Source: Uliginosibacterium sp. | Lineage (GTDB): Bacteria; Pseudomonadota; Gammaproteobacteria; Burkholderiales; Rhodocyclaceae | DNA length: 64,000 bases | NCBI GenBank assembly: GCA_016718265.1 | Contig: JADKDZ010000001.1 | Coordinates: forward strand, 310,001 to 374,000 | Direction: 5' to 3' | Part shown: positions 55,021 through 63,961 of the stretch, piece after piece | Layout of the letters: every line of letters begins with the position of its first letter | Numbering within the stretch: the first letter of the stretch is position 1 | Notes under the pieces: generated by a model | What the model was told of the DNA's origin: nothing | What the model saw: only the letters and a program-made list of their open reading frames with translations | The model's database searches: none | Made by a program: the position numbers and the translations under genes

Positions 55021-56268
55021 TCACACTCTTTTGAACACCAGATCCCACACCCCATGGCCAAGGCGTAAGCCCCGCGCCTCGAACTTGGTCAGCGGGCGGT
55101 AGTCGGGCTTTTCGGCGTAGTCTGCCGCTGTGTTCTGCAACAGCGGCTCGGCAGAAAGCGTTTCCAGCATGAACTGGGCGTACTCTTCCCAGTCCGTCGC
55201 ACAGTGCAGATAGCCGCCGGGGGCGAGGCGCGAGGCAAGCTGCGCGACGAACGCTGGCTGCAGAATGCGGCGCTTGTGGTGGCGCTTCTTGGGCCACGGG
55301 TCGGGAAAATACACGTGAATGCCGGCCAGGGAATCCGGCGCCAGCATGTCGCGCACGACTTCGGTGGCATCGTGCTGCATGACACGCAGGTTGGTGAGTT
55401 TGTGTTCGTCAATCAGCTTGCACAGGTTGCCGACGCCCGGGCCATGCACTTCGATGCCGATGAAATCCGTCTCCGGGCGAATGCTGGCGATTTTCACCGT
55501 GGTGTCGCCCATGCCGCAGCCGATTTCCAGCACCACCGGCGCCTTGCGGCCAAAGGTGGCGGCGGTATCCAGCACAGCTTCCTGATAGGGAATCGCGTAA
55601 CGCGGCAGCAGCTCATCCATGTAGCGCTTTTGCGCGTCGGACATGCGGCCTTGGCGCAGTACAAAGGAGCGGATGGGTTGGCGGGAGAAGCGCGTCGGCG
55701 CATCGTCTTGAGCGTTCTGGTCGTCTGTCATGCCTGAAGTGTCGCCACCGTCTTGATGGCTATCCTGATCTAGAGTGTTTGCCATTCGCGAATCACGAAC
55801 GTATTTCAAGTTCTTGGAGATATCCCGTCGATAGTAAATATCCCATTCGGCTTCATGTGTCTGCACAAACCCGTGCCGTGCATAAAACCGGTTGGCGTTC
55901 GAGCCACGCAAGGCGCCCACCGTGACGCGCAAACCTTCCGCATCGGCGCGCTCAAACACCCGCTGCAGCACCACAGCGCCAATGCCTAACCCTTGGTGTG
56001 AGGGCGCGATGTAGAGATGATCCAGCAATAATCCCTGATCGCCGGGTTTGACGACGACAAAGCCGACAATCCGCTCGCCTGACAAGACAAGTTCGCAGGT
56101 CTCAGGTTTGAAACCATCCAGAAAGCGATCACGGGCACGCTGGGGATCAAAACGCCCCAGCCGTGTCAGGCTGTCTCGCATGGCTTCAATGCGCAGCGCC
56201 ACCAGTCGCTCGGCATCTTCGATGCGACTGGTCACGAAACGAATCGGGGCCAGCCCCTCGGCGGCCAT
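55021..56268 (-). CDS. trmB: GNAT acetyltransferase fused in frame to tRNA (m7G46) methyltransferase
   Basis: 415 residues in one frame. Residues 5-160 form a GNAT N-acetyltransferase domain (DHLYIAPSHQGLGIGAVVLQRVF, RFYARHGFVQTHEAEW). After a 35-residue hydrophilic linker, TrmB starts at about residue 178 (MTDDQNAQDDAPTRFSR): RSFVLRQGRMS, LEIGCGMGDTT (SAM binding) and FPDPWPKKRHHKRR (catalytic and RNA contacts). TrmB makes 7-methylguanosine at position 46 of tRNA. Internal ATGs at 55732 and further upstream could give separate TrmB. Whether the product is a true fusion is open. ThiG is 1 bp upstream. Confidence 0.88.
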   Translation of the reverse strand: MAAEGLAPIRFVTSRIEDAERLVALRIEAMRDSLTRLGRFDPQRARDRFLDGFKPETCELVLSGERIVGFVVVKPGDQGLLLDHLYIAPSHQGLGIGAVVLQRVFERADAEGLRVTVGALRGSNANRFYARHGFVQTHEAEWDIYYRRDISKNLKYVRDSRMANTLDQDSHQDGGDTSGMTDDQNAQDDAPTRFSRQPIRSFVLRQGRMSDAQKRYMDELLPRYAIPYQEAVLDTAATFGRKAPVVLEIGCGMGDTTVKIASIRPETDFIGIEVHGPGVGNLCKLIDEHKLTNLRVMQHDATEVVRDMLAPDSLAGIHVYFPDPWPKKRHHKRRILQPAFVAQLASRLAPGGYLHCATDWEEYAQFMLETLSAEPLLQNTAADYAEKPDYRPLTKFEARGLRLGHGVWDLVFKRV

Positions 56269-56269
56269 C

Positions 56270-57055
56270 TCAGCTCCCGATCAAACCCGTGGTCGGCGAA
56301 CTGGGCGTCGCCGCGTAGAGTTTGCGCGGCATGCGCCCGGCACGGAAGGCTTCACGCCCCGCTTCGATCGCTTTCTTCATGGCACTGGCCATCAGCACCG
56401 GATCATTGGCTTTGGCGATAGCCGTATTCATCAGCACGCCGTCACAGCCAAGCTCCATGGCAATCGCAGCGTCTGACGCGGTACCCACGCCAGCATCGAC
56501 GATGACCGGCACTTTGGATTGTTCAATGATCAGCTTGAGGTTCCACGGGTTCAGGATGCCCATGCCGGAGCCGATCAGAGATGCCAGAGGCATCACCGCG
56601 ACACAGCCGATGTCTTCGAGCATCTTGGCCTGGATCGGGTCATCCGAGCAGTAAACCATGACCTTGAAGCCATCTTTGACCAGCACTTCAGCGGCCTTGA
56701 GTGTCTCAGGCATGTTCGGGAACAGCGTGGTCTGGTCGCCCAGCACTTCGAGCTTGACCAGATCGTGGCCGTCGAGCAGCTCGCGCGCCAGGCGCAAGGT
56801 GCGAATAGCTTCATCGGCCGAATAGCAGCCTGCCGTATTCGGCAGATAAGTGAATTCCTTCATCGGCAGCGCGTCGAGCAGGTTCGGCTCGTTCGCATTC
56901 TGGCCAATGTTTACGCGGCGCACCGCGACGGTAACGATCTGCGCACCAGAGGCCAGCACGGCCTCGCGCGTCTCGGTGAAATCCTTGTACTTGCCGGTGC
57001 CCACCAGCAGGCGGGAATGGTATTCGCGGCCAGCAATCAGCAGAGGGTCGTTCAT
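56270..57055 (-). CDS. thiG: Thiazole synthase
   Basis: 261 residues from ATG 57055. Family motifs are RLLVGTGKYKDF, PNTAGCYSADEAIRTLRLARE, VKLEVLGDQTTLFPN (catalytic Lys), VMPLASLIGSGMGILNP and VPVIVDAGVGTASDAAIAMELG. ThiG makes the thiazole phosphate of thiamine using thiocarboxylated ThiS. Operon thiS-thiG, here continuing to the GNAT-trmB frame. Confidence 0.95.
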   Translation of the reverse strand: MNDPLLIAGREYHSRLLVGTGKYKDFTETREAVLASGAQIVTVAVRRVNIGQNANEPNLLDALPMKEFTYLPNTAGCYSADEAIRTLRLARELLDGHDLVKLEVLGDQTTLFPNMPETLKAAEVLVKDGFKVMVYCSDDPIQAKMLEDIGCVAVMPLASLIGSGMGILNPWNLKLIIEQSKVPVIVDAGVGTASDAAIAMELGCDGVLMNTAIAKANDPVLMASAMKKAIEAGREAFRAGRMPRKLYAATPSSPTTGLIGS

Positions 57056-57082
57056 GAGCAAAAATCCTGAAGTGAAAGAGGG

Positions 57083-57286
57083 TCAGCCACCGCCCACGGC
57101 GACGACGATTTCCAGCGCGTCGCCATCGGCAAGCGGAGTCGAGGCATGCAGGCTTTTGGGGACGATTTCGGCGTTGCGCTCAATCGCCACACGTTTGCCG
57201 GTGAGCTGGAGCTGATCCAGAAGTTGCGCCAGCGTCATGGGCGCGGCGAATTCGCGGGCTTCACCGTTGATCGAGATGTGGAGCAT
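57083..57286 (-). CDS. thiS: Sulfur carrier protein ThiS
   Basis: 67 residues from ATG 57286. Ubiquitin-like fold with ISINGEAREFAAPMTLAQLL, VAIERNAEIVPK and the C-terminal VVAVGGG; the terminal GG carries the thiocarboxylate. Upstream frame to 57343 is not used. Lies 27 bp before thiG. Confidence 0.94.
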   Translation of the reverse strand: MLHISINGEAREFAAPMTLAQLLDQLQLTGKRVAIERNAEIVPKSLHASTPLADGDALEIVVAVGGG

Positions 57287-57476
57287 AGGAAGGACTTTCT
57301 TGAGCAATAGATGCGCGCTCGGGGAAGGGGCGCAGTCTAGCATGCCGCGGCTACGGCTTCCCCCGGGTATCCGCGCGCAATACGGGGAAAACCCCCTTTC
57401 GCGCTAGCTCGCGGCCGGTCCGCGGCCCACTCTCAACTTGCAGCCGCATGCCAAGACGCCTACAATCTGCCCCTCT

Positions 57477-57550
57477 GCGGGCGTCGTATAATGGTAATAC
57501 CCTAGCTTCCCAAGCTAGAGCCGAGGGTTCGATTCCCTTCGCCCGCTCCA
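57477..57550 (+). tRNA. tRNA-Gly (anticodon CCC)
   Basis: 74 nt cloverleaf: acceptor GCGGGCG with CGCCCGC, anticodon stem CTAGC/GCTAG with loop TTCCCAA (anticodon CCC), T-loop GGTTCGATT, and encoded 3' CCA. Confidence 0.96.
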
Positions 57551-57559
57551 GTGTTCCAG

Positions 57560-57587
57560 CAAAAAGCCCGCATCGCGGGCTTTTTGC
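57560..57587 (+). terminator. Terminator after tRNA-Gly
   Basis: AAAAAGCCCGC, ATC loop region, GCGGGCTTTTT; starts 10 bp after the tRNA CCA. Confidence 0.9.
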
Positions 57588-57618
57588 TTTTCGTCCCCCT
57601 TGCAAGCCTGCGTCTCGA

Positions 57619-58473
57619 TCAGGCCCCATTCTTGAAGGCATCACAGCGGGACACACTGCCGCTTTCGAAGCCTTGAGAAAACCAGTGTTTGCGCTGCTGC
57701 GCACTGCCATGGGTAAAGCTCTCGGGCGTGACATAACCTTTGGCCTGTTTCTGCAAGGTGTCATCCCCGATTGCGGCGGCAGCCCCGAGCACGCGGTCAA
57801 TATCTCCGGACTCAAGGATCGGGCGCCGCTTGTTGGCATGATGCACCCATACGCCTGCCAGGCAGTCGGCCTGCAACTCCATGCGGACAGACAGGGCATT
57901 GCCCGCCTTCTCTGACGCCGAACGCCTTGCCTGCTGTACCTTGGCAGATATCCCCAGCAGATTCTGCACATGGTGCCCCACTTCGTGGGCAATCACGTAG
58001 GCCTGCGCGGCATTTCCCGGCGCTTGAAAGCGGTGACTCAACTCGTCGTAGAAGCCGAGGTCGATGTACACCTTCTGGTCAGCCGGGCAATAAAACGGCC
58101 CCATGGCGGCCTCACCCGCGCCACAGGCTGTCTGCGTTGCGCCGCGGAACAGCACCAATTTGGGTTCCACATACTGCTTGCCGGATTGCTCGAACAACTC
58201 GCGCCAGGTCAACTCCGTATCCGTGAGCACCTGCCCGACAAAACGCTTGAGCGGCTCTTCGGCCGGATCGTTCACGGGGGCCTGCTGGGTCTGACTGGCC
58301 GCGCCCGGCTCCAGCATGTTGGCGCCCGACAAGACCAGAGAAGGGTCGATACCAAAGTACCAAGCCAGCAAGGCCAGCGCGATGGTACCGACGCCGATCT
58401 TGCCCCCCATCGCAACGCCTCCGCCGCGACGGTCTTCGACATTACGGCTTTCTTCGTTGTCATCCAGGCGCAT
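57619..58473 (-). CDS. Neutral zinc metallopeptidase (YpfJ-type)
   Basis: 284 residues from ATG 58473 (MRLDDNEESRNVEDRRG), the family start. One N-terminal membrane helix (IGVGTIALALLAWYFGID, about 25-45) anchors it; zinc motif HEVGHH is in YVIAHEVGHHVQNLLG, and Glu in RMELQADCLAGVW is the third ligand. YpfJ/YwhD-like proteins are membrane-anchored metalloproteases of unknown substrate. Confidence 0.92.
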   Translation of the reverse strand: MRLDDNEESRNVEDRRGGGVAMGGKIGVGTIALALLAWYFGIDPSLVLSGANMLEPGAASQTQQAPVNDPAEEPLKRFVGQVLTDTELTWRELFEQSGKQYVEPKLVLFRGATQTACGAGEAAMGPFYCPADQKVYIDLGFYDELSHRFQAPGNAAQAYVIAHEVGHHVQNLLGISAKVQQARRSASEKAGNALSVRMELQADCLAGVWVHHANKRRPILESGDIDRVLGAAAAIGDDTLQKQAKGYVTPESFTHGSAQQRKHWFSQGFESGSVSRCDAFKNGA

Positions 58474-58549
58474 CAACAGGCCTCCACTCAGGTTCAAAAC
58501 AGGCTGATGGCGCGAAGTATCGCAAAGAATCGAGTGAGATCAGGAATGA

Positions 58550-58586
58550 AAATAAAAAAACGGGAAGCCACACAGTGACTTCCCGT
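58550..58586 (-). terminator. Minus-strand terminator, no protein gene upstream
   Basis: CGGGAAGTCAC, loop, GTGGCTTCCCG on the minus strand followed by TTTTTTTATTTT. It lies 77 bp upstream of the zinc peptidase start, at the end of a 400-bp gap, suggesting an untranslated transcript ends here. Confidence 0.85.
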
Positions 58587-58985
58587 CCCAAATTGAGGAA
58601 ATCCGCATCAACGGACTTCCCTCCCCCTTCTTGCAACGTACGTCAAGATGCATAAAGCATCTGACAGAATTCCTGTTCGCCAGGCCGGATCCCCTCCAGG
58701 AGATCCGGCCCCCGTACTGCCTAATTGCCGCGACCTTAGTGGTGCGATCATTGTATTGGCGGCCTCTCCTCAGTTAGCCGCCGATCTCCCCCCAGCTCTG
58801 GTGTGCCCTGGCGCATCTTGCGACGCGGAGCTCACTCCGTGGTGAAACGGATTCTGACACATCACCGAGACTTATAAACCTATCAGAGATCTTTTTACTC
58901 GTAGAAGAATTCTATTGTCTGCGTAGTAACGCGTAGCACAACCTTGGTTCTATCTAAAAAGATCGCCCCCAAGCGGAAAGAAATG
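58587..58985 (-). ncRNA. Candidate small RNA region ending at the 58550-58586 terminator
   Basis: No protein frame is supported. The minus strand has a strong hairpin (GGCCGGATC ... GATCCGGCC at 58691-58718) and a smaller one (TCCG ... CGGA at about 58602-58616), then the terminator. A possible -10 (TATAAG) lies near 58870-58880 on the minus strand. The 5' end is unknown. Confidence 0.35.
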
Positions 58986-59019
58986 AAAAAGGGGCGCGGA
59001 AACCGCGCCCCTTTTTTTG
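58986..59019. terminator. Bidirectional terminator downstream of the 6S RNA region
   Basis: AAAAAGGGGCGCGG, AAA, CCGCGCCCCTTTTTTT: strong stem with A-run and T-run, able to stop transcripts from either side. Confidence 0.9.
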
Positions 59020-59222
59020 AGGGATCCCCCACGCGTGCCGCCAGACCGGCATCCTGAACCGGAGTTCAGGGGGTCGTAGCCCGACCGCATCAGGTGCGCC
59101 CGGAAAAGGGCGCTCACAACAGCAGTTTATTGGGTCACAACCTTGTCACGTAGACATTGGTTCAAGGAGTATGTGGCCTTGACAAACACCGCAGGGGAAA
59201 GCTTTTGGTCCGTGCCTCAAAT
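59020..59222 (-). ncRNA. ssrS: Probable 6S RNA
   Basis: About 200 nt on the minus strand directly downstream of zapA, the usual site of ssrS. The ends pair (TTTGAGG near 59216-59222 with CCTCAAA near 59020-59026), and the inner CCCCTGCG pairs with CGCGTGGGG. It contains CTCCTTGAACC, similar to the CCTTGAACC of E. coli 6S RNA. 6S RNA mimics an open promoter and binds sigma70 RNA polymerase. Boundaries approximate. Confidence 0.7.
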
Positions 59223-59307
59223 TGCGCGGGCCTTGAGTTCATTATCGTCCGTCCCGCCAGAAACAAAAGCACTGAAAACCCGGATAGCAAAAGACGGAAA
59301 CTCCGGC

Positions 59308-59604
59308 TCAGAATAGCTTTTCCTGTTTAGCCATGGCCTGATCAATCCGCTCGGCCATTGTCGCAATGCGACGCTTCCCACCCGGCAGATCGCTGGTGCT
59401 CTGGCGCTGAGCCACGACGGCATCGTGGGCAATATGGAGTGCGGCCATGACGGCCAGCGACTCGCTGCCCGAAGTGGTCTTGCCCGACAACTGCAGCAAT
59501 TTTTCGTTCACCATCGCCACCGCCTGCTGCAGCGATTCCACTTCTTCGGGTTTGGCGGACACCTGGTACTCGCGCCCCATCAGCTGAATGACCAGTGTTT
59601 CCAT
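59308..59604 (-). CDS. zapA: Cell division protein ZapA
   Basis: 98 residues from ATG 59604, with GGAGGA 8 bp upstream; ATG 59607 is the alternative. ETLVIQLMGREYQVSAKPEEVESLQQAVAMVNEKL is the ZapA globular head; the rest is coiled coil. ZapA crosslinks FtsZ filaments at midcell. It overlaps the small ZapB-like gene and is followed by the 6S RNA. Confidence 0.93.
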   Translation of the reverse strand: METLVIQLMGREYQVSAKPEEVESLQQAVAMVNEKLLQLSGKTTSGSESLAVMAALHIAHDAVVAQRQSTSDLPGGKRRIATMAERIDQAMAKQEKLF

Positions 59605-59801
59605 CATTCTTCCTCCGGCAGGCGTGCCAGGATGCTTTCGATCTGGGTCACCGCCCGTGCAAGCTTCTCCGCACCGCGCTGGTTCTCCAGTTGCAAAGTC
59701 TTGACGCGCGCGGTCAGCTCGCTGTTTTCCATGCGCAAGCTCTTGTAGGCGTCGATGAGCTCCGCCAGACGCGCTTCCAGTTGTGTGAGTTCTGCTTCCA
59801 T
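59604..59801 (-). CDS. ZapB-like coiled-coil protein (TIGR02449 type)
   Basis: 65 residues, MEAELTQLEARLAELIDAYKSLR then a continuous heptad pattern. The family lies upstream of zapA in many beta- and gammaproteobacteria and is thought to act in cell division. TGATG coupling to zapA. Confidence 0.85.
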   Translation of the reverse strand: MEAELTQLEARLAELIDAYKSLRMENSELTARVKTLQLENQRGAEKLARAVTQIESILARLPEEE

Positions 59802-59892
59802 CCGGGGATGGTAGAGCCATGACAAAGTCCAGGTCAACGCGCAGTCGCCGGCTGGTCGCTGCGGGGTCGGATGAGTTAAGATCGCCGCCTGC

Positions 59893-60092
59893 TTCTGGTG
59901 TCCCGATCCATTTCTGTGTCGGGATGAAACGGGAAGCCGGTGCGCCAGCCCTTGCGGGTTCTGGCAATTCCGGCGCTGCCCCCGCAACGGTAAGCGAGTC
60001 AAGGCCTGACACATAGCCACTGTGTACTGCACGGGAAGGCGTCAGCGCTGGAGCAAAACTCCACTCGCAAGCCCGGAGACCGGCCCGAGGCA
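59893..60092 (+). promoter_or_regulatory. Cobalamin riboswitch upstream of btuB
   Basis: GATGAAACGGGAAGCCGGTG at about 59923-59942, GCTGCCCCCGCAACGGTAAG core near 59973-59992, and a terminal B12-box AGCCCGGAGACCGGCC (about 60074-60089). The classical design, leading into btuB about 115 bp later. Confidence 0.93.
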
Positions 60093-60207
60093 ACACGAGG
60101 TGCATTGCGGAGGGCGATGTCCAGGCGCGCTCACGGCCTCATTTCCCTTCCTGCACCCCGCCCGAAATCCCGTCACCCGTGCGGGCGGCACGGAAGGAGT
60201 CATCATC

Positions 60208-62022
60208 ATGCATTACCCCAAGCCCTTGTCGGCAGCCTTGCTGCTGGCGCTTTCCCATCCTGCGCTGGCGATGGAGACCGAGCTCGCGCCCATCGTCGTC
60301 ACCGCCAACCGCGTCGCGCGGACGGCGGACGAAACGCTGACCGCCGTCGAAGTCATCACCCGGCAGGACATCGAACGCAGCCAGGCGCAATCCTTGCCCG
60401 ATTTGCTGCGTGGCCTGCCTGGCGTGCAAATTGCCAACAATGGCGGCCCTGGCAAGGCCAGCGCGCTATTCCTGCGCGGCGGCAACAGCGATCACTGTCT
60501 GGTTCTTCTGGATGGCGTCAAGCTGGGCTCGGCCACCTCGGGCGGCGCACCGTTGCAGGATATCCCGCTGGAACAGGTTGAACGAATCGAACTCGTTCGT
60601 GGCCCGCGCGCCAGCCTCTATGGCTCGGAAGCCATCACTGGTGTGCTGCAGATATTCACCCGCCGCAGCGCGCAAAAAACCACGCTGAGCCTCAGCGGTG
60701 GCTCCCGCGGTGCCTACGAGGGTTCGGTTGCGGGGGGTTTTGGGAGTCCGGCAGGCTGGCTGAATCTCGGCGCATCGCGCTACGGCACGCGCGGCATCAA
60801 CGCCAAGGATGGCGGCAGCACGCCGGAATCCGACCGCGACGGTTACCGCCGCAGCACCGCGCAGATTCGTGGCGGAGGCCGCTGGGGCGAAGCCTTGAGT
60901 GTCGACGCCGAAGCCCTGCACAGCGAAGGCCGCAACCAATACGACGGCAGCCCGAACGAGAGCGATTTTCAGCAAGACCTGCAAGCACTCAACCTGCGCT
61001 ACGCGCCCTCCGAGCGCTATGGCACAAGCGTCAAACTGGCGCAGAACCTGGATGCGACGAGCAATTTCAAGAATCGGGCGTTTGCCTCGCGCTTTGACAC
61101 GCGGCGCAGCAGCGCCAGCTGGCAGAACGATTTCACCCTGGTCGCCGGCCACCAGATTGTCGGCGGGCTGGATTACCAGTACGACGAAATCCTCAGTTCG
61201 ACGACCTACGATCGCAGCAAGCGCACCAACAAAGCAGCGTTTGCGCAATACCTGGCCGACTTCGGTGCGGTGGATCTGCAACTGGCCGGGCGCCACGATC
61301 TGAGCGAGCAGTTCGGTCACCACAGCACCGGCAGCCTTGCGGCCGGCTACACTTTTTCCCCCGCGCTGCGTCTGCGTGCCAGCTACGGCACGGCCTTCAA
61401 GGCGCCGAGCTTCAACGATCTGTATTGGCCAAACGCCGGCAACCCCCAACTGCACCCGGAAACGTCTCACACGCGCGAGATCGGGGCCAACGGTCGCGCG
61501 GGTGGTTTTGTCTGGCAGACCAGCCTGTTCCGTACCCGAATCAACAACCTGATCGCCTGGGCGCCGGTCAGCGCAGGCTCCGCAATCTGGATGCCGAGTA
61601 ATGTTTCGCAGGCGCACATCACGGGGCTGGAGTTGAATGCCTCGCAGCGCTTTGGCCAGACTCAGGTCGCGGCGGCTGCGACCTTCCTCAACCCGAAAGA
61701 CCATTCGGGTGGTGCCAGCGAGGGAAATCTGCTGGTACGGCGCGCTCGTCAGAACGGCCGTATCGATCTCGATCACGACCACGGCGCATGGCGCTTTGGG
61801 GCGTCTGTGCTGGCGGTCGGTAAACGCTACGAGAACGCCGCCAACAGCGTGAAACTCGGCGGATACGCGACGCTCGACCTGCGCGCCGAGTACCGGCTTG
61901 CCCCGGCCTGGCGGATACAAGCGCGCATCGAGAACCTGCTCGACAAGTCTTACCAGACCGCCTACGGCTACAACCAGCCCGGCGTCGGCGCCTTTCTGAG
62001 CCTGCGTTACCAGGCACAATAA
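60208..62022 (+). CDS. btuB: TonB-dependent vitamin B12 receptor BtuB
   Basis: 604 residues from ATG 60208 (GGAAGGAGT upstream). Signal peptide MHYPKPLSAALLLALSHPALA, TonB box-like region APIVVTANRV, plug domain (SLPDLLRGLPGVQIANNGG; LFLRGGNSDHCLVLLDGVKLG; IPLEQVERIELVRGPRAS), then an outer-membrane beta barrel. It imports cobalamin with TonB energy. The riboswitch context supports the B12 substrate over other TonB-dependent ligands. Confidence 0.94.
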   Translation: MHYPKPLSAALLLALSHPALAMETELAPIVVTANRVARTADETLTAVEVITRQDIERSQAQSLPDLLRGLPGVQIANNGGPGKASALFLRGGNSDHCLVLLDGVKLGSATSGGAPLQDIPLEQVERIELVRGPRASLYGSEAITGVLQIFTRRSAQKTTLSLSGGSRGAYEGSVAGGFGSPAGWLNLGASRYGTRGINAKDGGSTPESDRDGYRRSTAQIRGGGRWGEALSVDAEALHSEGRNQYDGSPNESDFQQDLQALNLRYAPSERYGTSVKLAQNLDATSNFKNRAFASRFDTRRSSASWQNDFTLVAGHQIVGGLDYQYDEILSSTTYDRSKRTNKAAFAQYLADFGAVDLQLAGRHDLSEQFGHHSTGSLAAGYTFSPALRLRASYGTAFKAPSFNDLYWPNAGNPQLHPETSHTREIGANGRAGGFVWQTSLFRTRINNLIAWAPVSAGSAIWMPSNVSQAHITGLELNASQRFGQTQVAAAATFLNPKDHSGGASEGNLLVRRARQNGRIDLDHDHGAWRFGASVLAVGKRYENAANSVKLGGYATLDLRAEYRLAPAWRIQARIENLLDKSYQTAYGYNQPGVGAFLSLRYQAQ

Positions 62023-62067
62023 CCACAACACGGCCCGCGAGGGCCGTCTGCCAATGGAGCTCCCACC

Positions 62068-62673
62068 ATGAGTGACAGTGACCGCGCCGCCCGCCACCTG
62101 GCCCGCATGACGCGCAAGAAAGCGCTCATCGACGCCTCAATCGCCGCTGCAGACGAAGAGCGCGGCCTGGTGCTGGTCAATACCGGCAATGGCAAAGGCA
62201 AGAGCAGCGCGGCCTTCGGCGTGCTGGCCCGCGCCCTGGGCCACGGCATGAACTGCGCCGTCATCCAGTTCATCAAGAGTCGCTCGGATACCGGGGAAGA
62301 AGCCTTCTTCCGCGAACACCCGCGCGTCAAATGGCATGTGATGGGTGACGGCTTCACCTGGGACACCCAGAACGACGCCCAGGACAAAGCCACCGCGCGC
62401 ACTGCCTGGGCGCAGGCCGTCACCTACCTGCGCGATCCATCAATCGATCTCTTGATCCTCGACGAATTCACCTACACCCTGAAATACGGCTGGCTGCCGG
62501 TCGACGAGATCGCGCAGGAGATCATGAGCCGGCCCGAGATGCAGCACGTGATCATCACCGGCCGCGCCGCGCCCGAGGGGCTGATCGAGATCGCCGATAC
62601 GGTCACCACGATGGAGCTGAGCAAACACGCCTATCACGCCGGCATCAAGGCCATGCCCGGTATCGAGTGGTGA
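62068..62673 (+). CDS. cobO: Cob(I)yrinic acid a,c-diamide adenosyltransferase
   Basis: 201 residues. P-loop NTGNGKGKSSAAFGV, then AVIQFIKSRSDTGEE, WHVMGDGFTWDTQN, LLILDEFTYTLKYGWLPVDE and VIITGRAAPEGLIEIADTVTTME, all CobO/BtuR signatures. It adds the adenosyl group to cobalt(I) corrinoids. 45 bp after btuB. Confidence 0.96.
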   Translation: MSDSDRAARHLARMTRKKALIDASIAAADEERGLVLVNTGNGKGKSSAAFGVLARALGHGMNCAVIQFIKSRSDTGEEAFFREHPRVKWHVMGDGFTWDTQNDAQDKATARTAWAQAVTYLRDPSIDLLILDEFTYTLKYGWLPVDEIAQEIMSRPEMQHVIITGRAAPEGLIEIADTVTTMELSKHAYHAGIKAMPGIEW

Positions 62674-62680
62674 GCCGCGC

Positions 62681-63961
62681 ATGAGCTGCCGCGCCTTCCT
62701 GATCGCCGCCCCGGCTTCCGGCCAGGGCAAGACCACCGTCACCGCGGCCCTGGCGCGCCAGGCCCGTGCGCGTGGCGAGCGGGTGCGCGTGTTCAAGACC
62801 GGGCCAGACTTTCTCGACCCGATGATCCACGCCGTTGCCAGCGGCGCGCCCTGCTACCAGCTGGATCTCTTCATGGGTGGGCTGGAGCATTGCCGCGCGC
62901 TGCTCGCTGAAGCGGCGCGGGAGGCCGACCTGATCCTCGTCGAAGGCGTGATGGGCCTCTTCGACGGCAAGCCCTCCAGCGCCGATCTGGCGCGGGCCTT
63001 CGGCCTGCCCATCGTCGCGGTGATTGACGGCAGCGCCATGGCGCAGACCTTCGGCGCGCTGGCGCACGGGCTAGCCAGCTTTCAGCCCGATCTGGAGTTT
63101 GCCGGCGTCATCGCCAATCGCGTGGGCAGCGAGCGCCACGCCGCCATGCTGTTTGAATCCCTGCCGCCGCATATCCCCGGCCTCGGCTGGCTGCCGCGTG
63201 AAGCGGCGATCACCCTGCCCGAGCGACACCTGGGTCTGCTGCCGGCCGCCGAGCTCTCCGATCTGGAAGCCAAGCTGGACAAGGCAGCTGCCGCGCTGCG
63301 TTTCGACCCTTCGATGATTCTGGCATGGGAAGGGGTTTTCCACTCCCCACTCCCCACTTCCCACTCCCCCTTAAAAGGCCGTCGCATCGCCATCGCCCGC
63401 GATGCGGCGTTCTGCTTTGCCTACCCGGCCAACCTCGACACCTTGCGCGCGCTGGGCGCCGAGCTCGCTTTCTTCTCACCACTGGCGGATACGGCGCTGC
63501 CGGAGTGCGATGCTGTCTGGCTGCCCGGCGGTTACCCGGAGCTGCATGCTGCGCACATCACCGCCAACAGCGCCATGCAACTCGCCTTGCTTGCCCACAC
63601 GACGGCCGGCAAACCGCTGCTCGCCGAGTGCGGCGGCATGATGGCGCTGTTCGAGACGCTGGTCACGGCGGATGGCGCCATGCACACCGGTTTCGGCCTG
63701 CTCGAAGGCGGCGCGCTGATGCAGGGCAAACTCGCGGCATTGGGGCTGCAGGAAGTTGCGCTGCCCGAGGGCACATTGCGCGGCCACAGCTTCCACTACT
63801 CGCGCGCCGATACGCCGCTCACGCCGATCGCGCAGGGAACAAATCCGAATGGTGGCGCCACCGCCGAGGCCGTGTATCGCGTCGGCCGCACCACCGCCAG
63901 CTACATCCACTTCTACTTCCCCTCCAATCCGGACGCGGTTGCCGCGCTATTCACGGCATGA
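62681..63961 (+). CDS. cobB: Cobyrinic acid a,c-diamide synthase
   Basis: 426 residues. N-terminal ATPase P-loop APASGQGKTTVTAAL, FKTGPDFLDP and VEGVMGLFDG; C-terminal glutamine amidotransferase with Cys in LLAECGGMMALFE and PGGYPELHA. It amidates the a and c side chains of the corrin ring. The stop overlaps the next start by 4 bp. Confidence 0.96.
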   Translation: MSCRAFLIAAPASGQGKTTVTAALARQARARGERVRVFKTGPDFLDPMIHAVASGAPCYQLDLFMGGLEHCRALLAEAAREADLILVEGVMGLFDGKPSSADLARAFGLPIVAVIDGSAMAQTFGALAHGLASFQPDLEFAGVIANRVGSERHAAMLFESLPPHIPGLGWLPREAAITLPERHLGLLPAAELSDLEAKLDKAAAALRFDPSMILAWEGVFHSPLPTSHSPLKGRRIAIARDAAFCFAYPANLDTLRALGAELAFFSPLADTALPECDAVWLPGGYPELHAAHITANSAMQLALLAHTTAGKPLLAECGGMMALFETLVTADGAMHTGFGLLEGGALMQGKLAALGLQEVALPEGTLRGHSFHYSRADTPLTPIAQGTNPNGGATAEAVYRVGRTTASYIHFYFPSNPDAVAALFTA

